The notes: a model not told the origin generated them from the letters alone. DNA of 64,000 bases from Eustoma russellianum (GCA_036186865.1 AP025067.1:23024980-23088979); one strand, 5' to 3'. Counted from the first letter of the stretch, positions 1-10,131 are shown. Made by a program: numbers and translations.

Positions 1-1790
1 GAAAAAATGTCTATTGCAGAAAATGTTACAGAGGTAACATTTGTTCCTTCATTGAACAATGACACAACTGGAGAAAATATAGAAGAAACTGAAAGGTGAT
101 GATTCTAGTGGTGTTGAGCAGGGGGAGCAAACCCCTGATTCTCTTGAATTGGAAGATGTGGATCCTCAACCGAGAAGGTCTGTCAGAGAACGTGCACCTT
201 CTACCAGGTATCCTAGTTCTCAATACATTCTTATAACAGATGATGGAGAACCAGAGAATTTTCAAGAAGTACAATCTCATAGAGATAAAGATTGTTGGAC
301 AAAAGCCATGCAAGAAGAGATGGACTCACTGAAAAAGAATCTCACTTATGATCTAGTTCAACTTCCAAAAGGAAAGAAAGCTCTGAAAAACAAATGGGTC
401 TTCAAGTTAAAGAAAGACGGCGATAAGTTGCTAAAGTACAAAGCTCGATTGGTGGTGAAAGGTTTTGGTCAAAAGAAAGGTATCGACTTTGATGAAATCT
501 TCTCACCAGTTGTTAAAATGAGTTCTATTCGACTTGTACTTGGTTTGGCAGCTAGCTTGAATTTAGAGCTAGAACAACTAGATGTAAAAACAGCTTTCTT
601 ACATGGTGATCTGGATGAGGAAATCTACATGGAACAACCAGAAGGCTTCTAATCAAAGGCAAAGAAGACATGGTTGCAAGTTGAAAAAGAGTCTGTACGG
701 ATTGAAGCAAGCACCACGCAATGGTACAAGAAGTTTGACTCATTCATGCTGAGTCAGAAATTCAAGAGAACAGTTGCTGATCCTTGTGTATATATTCAAA
801 GGTACCCTGATGGTAAATTTATCATTCTTCTTGTATGTTGATGACATGCTGATTGTTGGAGAAGATGGAAACATGATCCAAATCTTAAAAAAGAATTGTC
901 AGAAACATTTGACATGAAAGATTTGGGTGTTGCAAAACGTATCTTGGGAATGGATATCATACGAGATCGAGCAACAAGAAAGCTTTGGTTATCACAGGAG
1001 GGATATATTGAACGAGTGCTTCAACGGTTCAATATGGACAAAGCTAAGCCAGTTACAACTCCACTTGCTGATCATTTCAAGCTAAGCAAGAGAGATTGTC
1101 CTTCAACGAGAAGGAAGAAGAAGAATGTCATTGATTCCATATTCTTCTGCAGTAGGAAGCTTGATGTATGCTATGGTCTGCACCAGACCAGATATTGCTC
1201 ATGCGGTAGGAGTAGTGAGCAGGTTTCTATCAAATCCAGGAAAGACGCATTGGGAAGCAGTGAAATGGATCTTTCGATATCTTAGAGGAACTTCAAAATT
1301 ATGCTTAACTTTTGGAGGTTCCGGACCAACTCTTGATGGATACACAGATTCAGATATGGCTGGAGATCTAGATGGTAGAAAATCTACTTCTGGTTATCTG
1401 TTTACATTTGCAGGGGGAGCTATATGGCAGTCGAAACTTCAAAAGTGTGTATCATTATCGACTACCGAAGCAGAGTACATTGCAGCTACAGAAGCTGGTA
1501 AGGAGATGCTTTGGATGAAACGATTTTTACAGGAGTTGGGGTTCAAACAACAACAATACATAGTATACTGCGATAGTCAAAGTGCTATTGACTTGAGCAA
1601 AAATACGATGTATCATGCGAGAACCAAACATATCGATGTGCGATATCATTGGATTCGGGATGCCACTGAGGAGAACAATTTCAAATCAAGAAGATCCACA
1701 CAGACAATAATCCTGCTGATGTATGACAAAAGTCATTACAAAGAGAAGTTTAATTGGTGCGTCAAACAAGCTGGGATGGACTCTCCATGA
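1..1790 (+). pseudogene. copia pol: reverse transcriptase and RNase H, frameshifted
   Basis: In a working element this region copies the RNA genome into DNA and degrades the RNA strand. The RT begins near 270 (a WTKAMQEEMDSL block) and continues through KWVFKLKKDG and LDVKTAFLHGDLDEE to a break after EQPEGF near 650. It resumes in another frame with LKQAP-type sequence, then a DDML catalytic motif near 840 and FDMKDLG at about 906. A second break lies near 1110. The RNase H part follows, with DSDMAGD, RKSTSGY and STTEAEY motifs at about 1340-1480 and an ARTKHIDVRYH block near 1630. The motif wording fits the Tork/Tnt1 lineage. At least three frameshifts make it a pseudogene. Confidence 0.88.
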
Positions 1791-1826
1791 GAGTCGGAGT
1801 ATGCCTCTAGTCTGGAGGGGGAGATT

Positions 1827-2347
1827 TGATGGGTCCAGACAGAGTTAGGCAGCACTTTCTTGGAAATTTTGGAAGGTTGGTGGCACACCTTTGACAAATT
1901 GGTAGCCATATGAATAGTAAATGGCACATGTTTTATTCACTTTCTTGCCTATAAATTGGCAAGTAATCCTTCAAAGGAAGACACACCAAAAAAAAGGAAG
2001 AAGCAATTTGAGAGCTTCTTGAGAGAGAAGTGAGTGAAAGAAAATAGAGAGAGGAAAAGAGAGTTGTGAGATTATACCAATCCGGTATAAGAAAATATTG
2101 AGTGTTTCAATTCTCTTGTATTTCTCAAGTTAAGTCTAAACTTGAGTTGTCTCTTGTATTCCCATTATTTCGAATAGTGGAAGTTGTTCTCACTGCCCGT
2201 GGTTTTTTCCCTCCACAGAGAGAGGGTTTCCACGTAAATCTTGGTGTCTATTTTATTTATCTTGCTGTCATACTCGAAGATTCTAGTGAGTAGTAAATTA
2301 CTATTCACGGTTTTATTCCATTTAGAACCGGGTCGTTATTCCCAACA
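1827..2347 (+). repeat. 3' LTR of the Tork-like copia element
   Basis: The LTR opens TGATGGG directly after a GGAGGGGGAGATT polypurine tract and closes CCCAACA, so it has the TG...CA ends of an LTR with a near-perfect terminal inverted repeat. Its length is 521 bp. A TATA-like CCTATAAATTGG lies at about 1948-1959 and would set the U3/R border. The partner 5' LTR is outside the window. Confidence 0.82.
1948..1959 (+). promoter_or_regulatory. TATA box of the Tork-like LTR
   Basis: CCTATAAATTGG lies about 120 bp into the LTR, the usual place for the U3 promoter of a copia LTR. If active, it would drive transcription rightward, antisense to the LPP exons at 2475-5621. Confidence 0.5.
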
Positions 2348-2474
2348 GTCTCCTTATAGAATAGTATACAACAGCAATACTCAAGCTTTTTTTCTCCTAT
2401 GTGAAGTTGGCTCTGGACAACTATCATAAAAAATGTTGTAGATGCAGACGTAATTAGAATGAGTTAATACATAC

Positions 2475-5400
2475 ATCTACTCCATCGGGAAAGCAACGCC
2501 AGAAAAAGTCGGGACGAGGCCGGCCAGTTGCATCTTTTATTGTATCCGTGATAACAGCAGTTGTTAAAACAGCAAATAAAAAAAGCCCTGGAAATCAAGA
2601 GAAACAAGAGTTCCAAAAGAATATCAGCCATGCCAAGAAAGAAAAGAAGAGAGGAAGAGGAGGAAGAAAGAAACGCATACCAAGAATGCCATGATGCAGA
2701 TCATAAACATCTCTTCGTCGAAGATAAATCACAACAAAAATGGCAATAGGCAACGATACTGCATACAACTGGTGAACAAAAGAAAGAGAGATTCATTAGT
2801 TCTGTATACTTGAAAAACCACACCATCTACATTAGAGAAGAGATCTTCTGTAATGATAGTTTGTAAAGGCAACGAGATGAAGAATGAATGTGAATTGGTG
2901 TTTAAATAAGCAAGAATAGCTTGGCTCAGGACATGGATCGGTCCATGTCTCAATTGGATCGATCCATGTGGCTTGAAAATGAAGTTGAGTATTCTGCCGG
3001 ACATAGATTGATCACATCGATCGATCGATGTCACATAGATCGATGACTTCGATCGATCGATGTACCCTGGGTGCAAAGTTGAAACTTTCTGTCCAACATA
3101 GATAGATCACATAGATCGATCGATGTGACTTTGATCGATACATAGATCGATCGAAGTGGTCTGAATGAAAAGTTGGAACTCTCTGTGAGACATCGATCGA
3201 TCGATGTCACATCGATCGACCGATGTGCCAACAGAAGTGACTTTTCATCTAGAATTGCAATTTATGCATCAAGGGACATATCCAATCACCATGAAACGGT
3301 CATAAACGTCTAAAATGAAGTTCAAGAGCCTATAAAAAGGCTATTGCAACATATTTACAAGACATCTTGTTTTCAAGTTAGTCATTGCATCCTAAATTCT
3401 TCTTCCTACATAAAACTACTCTCAATTTGAAAGTTCATTGGATTTTTGTCCTATTTGCTGAGGATAATAGATTGTTTGGCTGTTGTATCCTAGGAGGAAA
3501 TTTGTCTATAACCCTGCAGCATCTAGTGGGGGTAAATATTCCTTACGGATAGTGTTTACACACGCCTCAAGCCATCAAATTCGTTCTCTCTACCTGTTGT
3601 TCTTGTATCCATTTTCTAACATCTTCTATATCAACTCTTATCACATAAACTATCATACCAGGTGGGATCACGCCATGTGTATTTAAATGATTTTTAACTA
3701 ATACAGAGTATGATAGAAGATGGGATAGAGGATGTGATAGAAGATCCTTTCTCCCTATGTAACCTATTGTCAAACAAAGATACCAATAACAAAAAGTAAA
3801 CCATAAAATTAAAAAATTGCAAGAATATTTTGCTGCATAGCATGTGACTTTCAAATTATGTCAGAACTGTGTAGAATTAAGCAAACATACATTCTTCCTT
3901 CTTCCTTAGCATCCTAGAGAAATTGTTGAAAAAGGAAAAGAGTTCATGAAATGGTCACAAATACTGTCATGATAATGAAAAGTAACTATGACACATTGTA
4001 TCCTTTCCTCAAAAGAAAAAATTTTGAAAATCTACAAATTCCTGTTGCATAGCTCATAGTGCAAACTCAAATGCAGAAAATAGTAAGTACTCACTGGAAC
4101 AGACCAAATCGGCACGGTATTTGATTTCATGGGATATTTTAGATCATCCATCATACCCTGTCCGACGAAGCGGTAAAACGGGTGTATTACATTTAACAGG
4201 ATCTCAATAACAATAAGTAGCAGCAATATAAACCAATCATGCTTGTGGCTCCTTGCAAGTGTCGCCCCATGAGATTGTATGGTATGCGTGACACGGAGCT
4301 GAACCTCACCACCATTGCTCTATTTTACCAAAACAGGAAGTATATCAGATATACTTTGGAGTAAAATTGCACCAGAGAACTTAATCACCACAAATGATAG
4401 CTTACAAGCAGAATCATACTTTCACAAACAAAATATTTTAAGGTGGCCTGACCAATCCACTAAAACAAGAAACATAAGAAACTCAAAAGCAAGTGGTGAT
4501 ACTGGAAGATCAGAGCTCACGAAATCAGCATGATCAATATAGAATAACAGTCCCGTGCTATTGCATATTTTCAGCCAAACTGTGACAACTTGCATGTGAC
4601 ACAGCATGGAATTTTCTTGTCCACCACGAAAGAAATGATATGCTTGCATAGGCATACGCATTGTCACACTATTCGTGAAGTATAATTCAATGAAGACTAA
4701 AGAGCTAGTTCAAATACAAACGCTTTTAACTCAAATACTTGATTTCGACAGAGGAACTTGCTTAGCAAAAGGAACTCTGCATAAACACGGGAGCCTAATA
4801 CATAGAGAACGCCCTTTTTTTAGTTCATATAGGTAGAAAAAAGAACACCAGAAACACATGAAATGCTTGTGATCGTGTGTGTGGTCACAAACAAAAGCCC
4901 ATCCAAAAGAGAGACTAAAGAGAGCTTTGCCTAATGAGCACCGCGTACAGATCTTGAAGATGAAAAGATCATGTATTTGATGCATAATCATCATGATTTA
5001 ATGGTCCAATGGAACTTAACATTGGAATTCTGTGTGCCATTATGACGCCCACCATGTCAGTGTATTATCAACTGTTTATCATATATTTAACAAAACGATC
5101 ACAATTTAACAGTTCAACGTAATTTTAATCTCTCCTGGATTCTGCGTTGCCATTACAACAGCATACTAGTGTATTTCAACTGTTAGTTTATATATTTTAT
5201 GCATAATCGTCATGATCTAACAGACCAACGGGCCAGAGCATACTATGGTGGCCTAACAGAACTCCAGAATTCCCTAACATACACAGAAGTCCCCTTAACG
5301 TACACCATGAACCCAAATGGATAAATAGCATGCAGAACAAAATCCAGATTAAAGATCTTCTCTTAGATTAAAAAGAATATGAGTTCAGAAATAGAACACG

Positions 5401-5621
5401 ATAGACCATCAACCTCACAAAAGCATTCCCAAGAGCCCCCCCCCCCCCCCCCCCAAAAAAAAAAAAAAAAGAACACACACACACACACAAAACTGCCAAC
5501 AAGTTCCCAAAAGGAAATCAAAATAGACAAAGACACGGATTAGAAATGAGGATCATATGAAGAAGACGAAGAAACAGTTAGAAACAAAAACCTTGAAAAT
5601 GCTCCAAAACGCCCAAGCCAT
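2475..5621 (-). CDS. LPP: lipid phosphate phosphatase (phosphatidate phosphatase), 5' half of gene
   Basis: Plant LPPs are multi-pass membrane enzymes that dephosphorylate phosphatidate and diacylglycerol pyrophosphate. Coding exons on the minus strand are 5621-5592 (tentative, starts MAWAFWSIFK), 4319-4095, 2768-2681 and 2587-2475, all with GT-AG borders and phases that join cleanly. The second exon carries a HKHDWFILLLL membrane segment and FYRFVG; the third carries RRRDVYDLHH; the fourth carries KDATGRPRPDFFWRCFPDG, which contains the KX6RP signature motif of the PAP2 superfamily. About 152 residues are visible, roughly half of the usual ~300. The PSGH and SRX5H motifs would lie on exons left of the window. 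The wording is closest to Arabidopsis LPP1/LPP2 as I remember them. Introns hold a solo LTR (2849-3621), a SINE (4717-4820) and, after exon 4, the copia element ending at 2347. Function is well supported; intactness beyond the edge is unknown. Confidence 0.9.
2849..3621 (+). repeat. solo LTR in LPP intron, with ATCGAT palindromes
   Basis: The 773-bp segment starts TGTAATG, ends CTAACA and is flanked by a perfect 5-bp direct repeat TCTTC (2844-2848 and 3622-3626). It has a TATA box (CCTATAAAAAGG, 3329-3340) and U5-like CT-rich sequence after it. Between about 2935 and 3235 it carries many copies of ATCGATCG, including the 18-bp palindrome ACATCGATCGATCGATGT. There is no internal coding region, so this is a solo LTR. 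Its body does not match the SIRE LTRs elsewhere in the window beyond this motif. Confidence 0.7.
3627..4094. other. rest of LPP intron 2, no feature seen
   Basis: AT-rich intron sequence between the solo LTR and the LPP exon at 4095-4319. I see no repeat or reading frame of note. Confidence 0.5.
4717..4820 (+). mobile_element. 5'-truncated Au-like SINE in LPP intron 1
   Basis: The 3' part reads CACGGGAGCCTAATACAT and ends GCCCTTTTTT, the layout of the conserved 3' domain and T-tail of plant Au-type SINEs. The 11-bp sequences TAGTTCAAATA (4706-4716) and TAGTTCATATA (4821-4831) flank it with one mismatch, as expected for a target-site duplication. It shares the CACGGGAGCCTA block with the better preserved copy at 40008-40121. 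No tRNA-like head is visible. Confidence 0.6.
5436..5488. repeat. compound poly-C / poly-A / (AC)n tract
   Basis: Nineteen C, then sixteen A, then a short AC run, in the first LPP intron near the 5' end of the gene. Confidence 0.9.
5592..5621 (-). CDS. LPP: LPP candidate first coding exon
   Basis: An ATG at 5621 opens a 10-codon exon ending in AAG before a GT at 5591-5590. It joins in phase 0 to the exon at 4319. The start is inferred: the exon at 4319-4095 has no in-frame ATG before the conserved region and is preceded by an in-frame TAG at its acceptor, so translation must begin upstream. The donor (GTTTTT) is weak, so another ATG exon is possible. Confidence 0.45.
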
Positions 5622-6050
5622 ATTGCACAGACGAGAATCACTAGCCACCAAAATTCACCACCAGTAAGAAAACTTGGTAAACTCCCTCTGCAAAACTCAA
5701 TCCTAGTTCTGAAAAGGATTATTAAAAAGACATCAACTTTGACTTCATGTAACAAGCAACAGAGCCTTATGACAACTGGTGATAGGGAAAAAAACAATGA
5801 CCAAAAAGAAGAAAAAAATTTAATACCCTGAAAAGATCGATTGAGCAGAAGAAATAGATGGAACGGGACCCAACAAAAAGCAGCCCAGATAAGAAATTTC
5901 TACTCCCCTCTAAAGACAATGATCTTTTCCTTTGATATAAGAAAGGAAAGTAGGGAAATGTTTCTAAGAAAACAAAGGGGGAGGTGGGGTGGTTTTGAAG
6001 ATTATGCTGATTGAGAAGCAGTTTGAAAAAGGAAATAAGGTGGTTTATAT

Positions 6051-6234
6051 GGGATGAGATCTCTTAACCCTACTTTCCTCACCCCCTTTGTGACCACGCG
6101 ACACGTGGCAGCAAGGAGGAGTGGTGAGGCTAGATGAGGGTCACCCGCATCTAGCCTCACCAAGCTCCCTTGCTGCCACGTGTCGCGCGGTCGCGCGTCA
6201 CCGCACCTCCTTTGCGGTGAGCGGATCCTATCCC
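6051..6234 (+). mobile_element. Mutator-like MITE, copy A, upstream of LPP
   Basis: A 184-bp element that folds back on itself: the arm with CGCGACACGTGGCAGCAAGG near 6100 pairs with the arm with GCTGCCACGTGTCGCG near 6175. The ends are GGGATGAGATC and GGATCCTATCCC. It is flanked by the 9-bp GGTTTATAT at 6042-6050 and 6235-6243, the TSD size of Mutator-like elements. Both arms carry a CACGTG G-box core next to ACGTG(T/G)C, the ABA-response core. It lies about 60 bp beyond the likely 5' end of the minus-strand LPP gene. Confidence 0.82.
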
Positions 6235-6243
6235 GGTTTATAT

Positions 6244-6423
6244 GGGATAGGATCCTCTCACCGCAAGGGGGTGCGGTGACGCGTGACCACGCGACATGTG
6301 GCAGCAAGAGGGTTGGTGAGGCTAGATGCAGGTGACCACATCTAGCCTTACCATCAACTCTTGCTGTCACGTGTCGCGCGGTCAAAGAGAGTGAGAAAAA
6401 TAGGGGTGAAGAGATCTCAACAC
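6244..6423 (-). mobile_element. Mutator-like MITE, copy B, inverted next to copy A
   Basis: This is the same family as copy A in the opposite orientation (GGGATAGGATCC to GAGATCTCAACAC, 180 bp). It is flanked by GGTTTATAT at 6235-6243 and AGTTTATAT at 6424-6432. It shares the middle 9-bp repeat with copy A, so one copy inserted at the duplicated target of the other. Confidence 0.8.
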
Positions 6424-6432
6424 AGTTTATAT

Positions 6433-6900
6433 CAATAAGACTCCTTGATTTTTCATAGAGAGGGATTGGATTAATCTTATCCTTTGGCTTTTCTTGATTG
6501 ATAATATCGCGGGAAACCGTCGACGAAATTAAGAATGTCCGTTATTAGGGCGCCTACAAATCTTGATACTAATTCTCTTTCTGTTAGTATTCAAAAAAAA
6601 AAAAAAAAATCTTTCAGTTAGTTTCCGACCACATTTTCTAGGAACCAATATAGTAATATTTTGTTAAAATAAAATTATAAATGCGTGCAAGATATGTATG
6701 AAAAGAAAAAGTGTTATAATATTTTCATCAGTTAATGAAAATTTTCACTTTTACATTTTTATGTTATAATTTAATGTCAGATTATAGATACGGTTCTAAA
6801 CTCATTGAGAATAACTTTGTGCACATGTAGGTTGTAATTATACTCGAAGACGACTTTGAACATGTAGTATTTTCAGTTCTCTATGTAGCGGGAAAAAAAT
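6433..6900. other. AT-rich intergenic DNA
   Basis: It contains a poly-A run near 6592-6608 and otherwise no recognisable gene or repeat. Confidence 0.5.
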
Positions 6901-6904
6901 GTAC

Positions 6905-7170
6905 TAAAGCAGGTGGTGAAATTAGAATCAAAGACACATTATTTTTGAGTTCAGAATATAATGGAATAAATCAAAATGACTCACTAAATTGGCTGCGTTT
7001 TTATATTCTGGAAGTAACAGTTGATCGATACAGTTTGACGCTCATTATGGGTCATCGGGAGACAATCTCTGTGTGTTTCTTACATATAAGTATGATTGCG
7101 CACATCTGACACTGCTATCTTGTCATAGGTAGGAGTCTCTACGGCAATAAGGTAATGTTGTCGTAGATTT
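6905..7170 (+). repeat. SINE-like repeat family R1, copy 1
   Basis: This stretch matches 43820-44040 and 45018-45185. Shared blocks include CAAAATGACTCACT, GGTCATCGGGAGACAA and a 3' end of the form GGTAATGTTGTCG. The copy at 45018 has a clear long target-site duplication, so the family is a SINE. The three-copy comparison gives its approximate extent. The 3' block (GAGCCTCT...GCAATGAGGTAATGTT in other copies) resembles the conserved 3' domain of several angiosperm SINEs with TTG tails. Confidence 0.6.
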
Positions 7171-7379
7171 GAAAACTTCAACTTACACAATAAAATGTTG
7201 AGCCAAAATTAATTGTGATTGCGGAAGCATTATATATCATAAAGGACGGGACAGAAGAAAGTTGTTATCACATCATTCGAATGAGGAAATATCGAAGTAG
7301 TAGGGGGGATTTCAAAAAAATAGTGTTAATAAGAAAATGGTAAAGAATTTAGAAAATAGGTTACGTGCCAATGTGAATA

Positions 7380-7625
7380 GCGCTTTGGAGGTTCTAATAC
7401 GTCATTTTGAATGTCATCTTACATACATCCTTAATGTGCTATTAACAATGACGTCTTAGGAAAAACTGCTTTTACCATAAGACGCCATCAAAATGACGTC
7501 TTAGACACCTAAGACGTCATTCTGTAGTTTCGCTCTAAGACAAAAATTAACAAAAGTGGTTTTGCCTTAAGACACCATTATGAATGGCGCCTTACTGCTT
7601 TCCAATACCACTATTACAATAATCA
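7380..7625. repeat. ACGTCTTAG-type subterminal repeats
   Basis: Repeated, alternating-orientation copies of (T)GACGTCTTAG / CTAAGACGTC. At 7492-7521 two 13-bp arms AATGACGTCTTAG and CTAAGACGTCATT surround a 4-bp loop. Similar ACGTCATT-rich subterminal arrays are known from plant CACTA elements, but I see no CACTA terminus or transposase, so this is only a fragment. Confidence 0.55.
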
Positions 7626-7649
7626 TGTGCTATATAAATCTAATAGTAA

Positions 7650-7905
7650 TCCTAACTCTAACCCTACCCCTAACCTTAACCTTAACCATAAACCATAAGC
7701 CCTAACTCTAACCATAACCAAAACTTTGACTCTAACACTAACCCTAATCCATAACTCTAAACCCTAACCCTAATTGTAACCCTCGACTCTACCATAATCC
7801 TAACCCTAAACTCTAACCCTCAACCTTAATCTTAACCCTAATTCTAGACCCTTACGCTCAACCCTTACTTTAACCTTAATCCTAACTCTAACCATAACTC
7901 TAATA
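7650..7905. repeat. degenerate interstitial telomere-like repeat
   Basis: About 250 bp of variants of CCCTAA / CCTAAC (for example CTAACCCTAACCCTAA-like runs near 7755-7775, with ACTCTAACC and CTTAACC variants). The plant telomere repeat in this orientation is CCCTAAA. The degeneracy shows an old interstitial block, not a chromosome end. Confidence 0.75.
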
Positions 7906-8519
7906 GTATTCTTATAATATCAAGTTCGGTCGGTGTTGTAACGATATAACTTTAAGATTGTGTTGTAATAAATAGTAAAAATGTCGTAAACATGACGTTC
8001 AAACAATAAACAACTAACGATCACCTATGAGATAGATATAGTATACAAAAAATACAAAAATCGTTAGAATAATCTAAACTAATAAAACCACATTTCGAAT
8101 CGATTGCATATAGTATACAGAAAATACAAAAATAATTACAATTACTATGAACAATCTAAAGTTTCTTGGCCTGATGTCCCGCCTGTACCATATAGCGGAG
8201 CCTTCGTAATTCGTTCTTCACGTCTCGAAGATATAGTAAGCTTTTGTCGACGCATAAGAGCTCTAGTAGGTATGGCTTGTAAGGGTGCCGACAGGGACAC
8301 TATCTGTGACACGACGTGAGATGGATCTGTCTCGTCATCCCGATTATGCGGTGGTGTCCACCCAAATGACTCAAGCGATCTGAACATAGCCGCCTCATTA
8401 ATGTGAGTAAGACTTAGCCACATTAATCTATAAGACCATCTACGTAGCAATAGAACCTTCAATGTTATACTAATATTAGTAAGTAATAATGTGTGTGAGA
8501 AATTATTCAGACAATAATG

Positions 8520-10048
8520 TTACGACCTTTCATCCATGTCGGATGCAACCTCCTCGCCAAAGGCACGTCTCTCCCTTACAACTGGCATGCGAAAAGTGTC
8601 GACATTTAAAGGCCTGCATATATGTGTTAGGCTGAGTTTGAGTGAACTCATATTGTGGCACATAGCTATCCGTGGTCCGCTGCATTGCTAGATCTACCGG
8701 TGGATGGTCTATGTATGCTTCGAACCCTTCAGATTGAAGGCTATAAATACCGATTTGAAGAGCGGTGGCATAATCGCTGACCGCACTACTTGCACCACAC
8801 AGTCTAGATGAGCTGATTGTAACATTTAACGTTAGCATCTGGTATAGTTTAGCATATCAAATAACACTATCTCGAATGTTAAAATAACAACAAACGTACC
8901 ATGTGACATTTAACATTGGCATCACCTATGGGCTGATCAAGTGCAATGAGAGTGCAAGATTTGTATCACATCATGTACTACGAGTTATCCGCCATGTAGC
9001 TAGGGTAGGCTGCCCTTCCACTATACTATTATAGCGTATATCCCACTGAGTCAGTACTCATGGATCCGAGCGTATAGTATATCTTCGCAACCCGTCTCCC
9101 ACAGTGATGCAGCTATATACCTGTATCAACAGTAGCAACCACTCTCTGTGCTAGACCAAACTGTCTCATTGCCCTATCAAGTAAATGCAGCTCAATTATC
9201 TTGTATAGAATGGGAGGCACCCGAGCATGCCATAGCTTTGATCTCTCTTGATAAATACTCGGCATGGCATAATGATATCACCAGTGCAGGGGTGCTATAT
9301 AAGATCATCCTCCGCCAGGCTGTCTAGCTAATCATACACCGCATGAACTGTGTGTCTGCTAACCTGTCCAAAATCATGTTTCTTTAGCCACCTGGTCCCA
9401 CGAAATGTATCAGGTAGAGGAGTAGTGACTGCATGATGCCTCTCAGGTAATAGGACAGGATACAATGTGTAAAATCTCTCCCATACCCAATACCACAGGA
9501 GGTGCACTGGTCCTGAGACCTCATGCACAGCACGGAGCATCTCAGCATCGCATAGGCCTGCAATACAGACTCACAAAGCATTGTGCTGCCCCAGCAATAA
9601 GTCGCAGCCACCTCAAGTCCGTAAGGATATGTAAATATACCAGCTGCATCTGAGTAGGAGCATAATCATAATAATTCAATGATCTGTAGGACTCAATGCT
9701 CGCGCCTTCTATCCAGTCTGTATGGTAGACGCATCTTTTACTATGGGGTTCTCAAGTATTCACTACACTAGCTCCTTATGGCATATATGGTTTCCTAGAA
9801 ATCCTGTAGGCTCTATGTGCAACTCAACAATATCGTACACATATCCCGCCACCCCTCCATAGTGTACTAGGTTCTGTCTCCGTAAGGGGCACACCATCAA
9901 TGCGCAAGCCATAGAGAATCACTACGCCCGATATCGTTGAGGTCACTTCACCTATTAGTTTGTGAAATGTGTGAGTCTCGTGTCTCCACCTCTCAAAGAG
10001 TACCGTGATCAATCCATGATCAACCTTGATACTACTACAAACTCTCAA
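8520..10048 (-). pseudogene. plant mobile domain (MAIN-like) pseudogene
   Basis: Read on the minus strand from 10048, the first fragment has the opening block of the plant mobile domain (PMD), with FERWRHETHTFHKLIGEV and then LYGLRIDGVPLT. The next fragments, in other frames, are MQLVYLHILTDLRWL and ATYCWGSTM at about 9650-9570, LLWYWVWERFYTLYP near 9490, then ELHLLDRAMRQFGLAQRVV near 9150. This order is that of PMD proteins such as MAIL1 and of transposon-borne PMD genes. Reading frame changes and stops occur between blocks, so it is a decayed copy. The part below about 8880 is only loosely assigned. It may be cargo of the element whose subterminal repeats lie at 7380-7625, but no matching right end was found. 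Confidence 0.68.
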
Positions 10049-10091
10049 CTCCCAATAATCCTATCGTGTGCGGTGTGTGTGAGTGTGTGGA

Positions 10092-10131
10092 TGTACACAC
10101 ACACACATACACATATATATATACACACACA
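10092..10131. repeat. (AC)n/(AT)n microsatellite
   Basis: ACACAC run followed by TATATATA and another ACACAC run. Confidence 0.9.

Larger units (their letters stand above)
1..2347 (+). mobile_element. Ty1/copia element, Tork/Tnt1-like, 3' part
   Basis: This is the 3' portion of an LTR retrotransposon that begins left of the window. It holds the reverse transcriptase and RNase H part of pol, a purine-rich tract at about 1813-1826, and a 3' LTR at 1827-2347. It lies on the plus strand, while the LPP gene whose exons begin at 2475 is on the minus strand, so it is an antisense insertion, apparently in an LPP intron. The 5' LTR and the left target-site duplication are outside the window, so the insertion cannot be framed completely. 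Pol carries frameshifts and is not intact. Confidence 0.88.

Noticed and set aside
2561..2749. A lysine/arginine-rich plus-strand open frame
   Set aside because: It is the antisense of LPP exons 3 and 4 and the short intron between them.
2935..3235. The ATCGATCG clusters as a CRISPR-like array
   Set aside because: Units are short palindromes at irregular spacing inside LTRs of a plant genome, with no leader or Cas genes.
6002..6385. A 127-codon minus-strand open frame
   Set aside because: It is a translation through two inverted MITE copies. The apparent internal repeats in the protein are the palindrome arms.
7650..7905. A true chromosome end
   Set aside because: The repeats are heavily degenerate and non-telomeric DNA lies on both sides.
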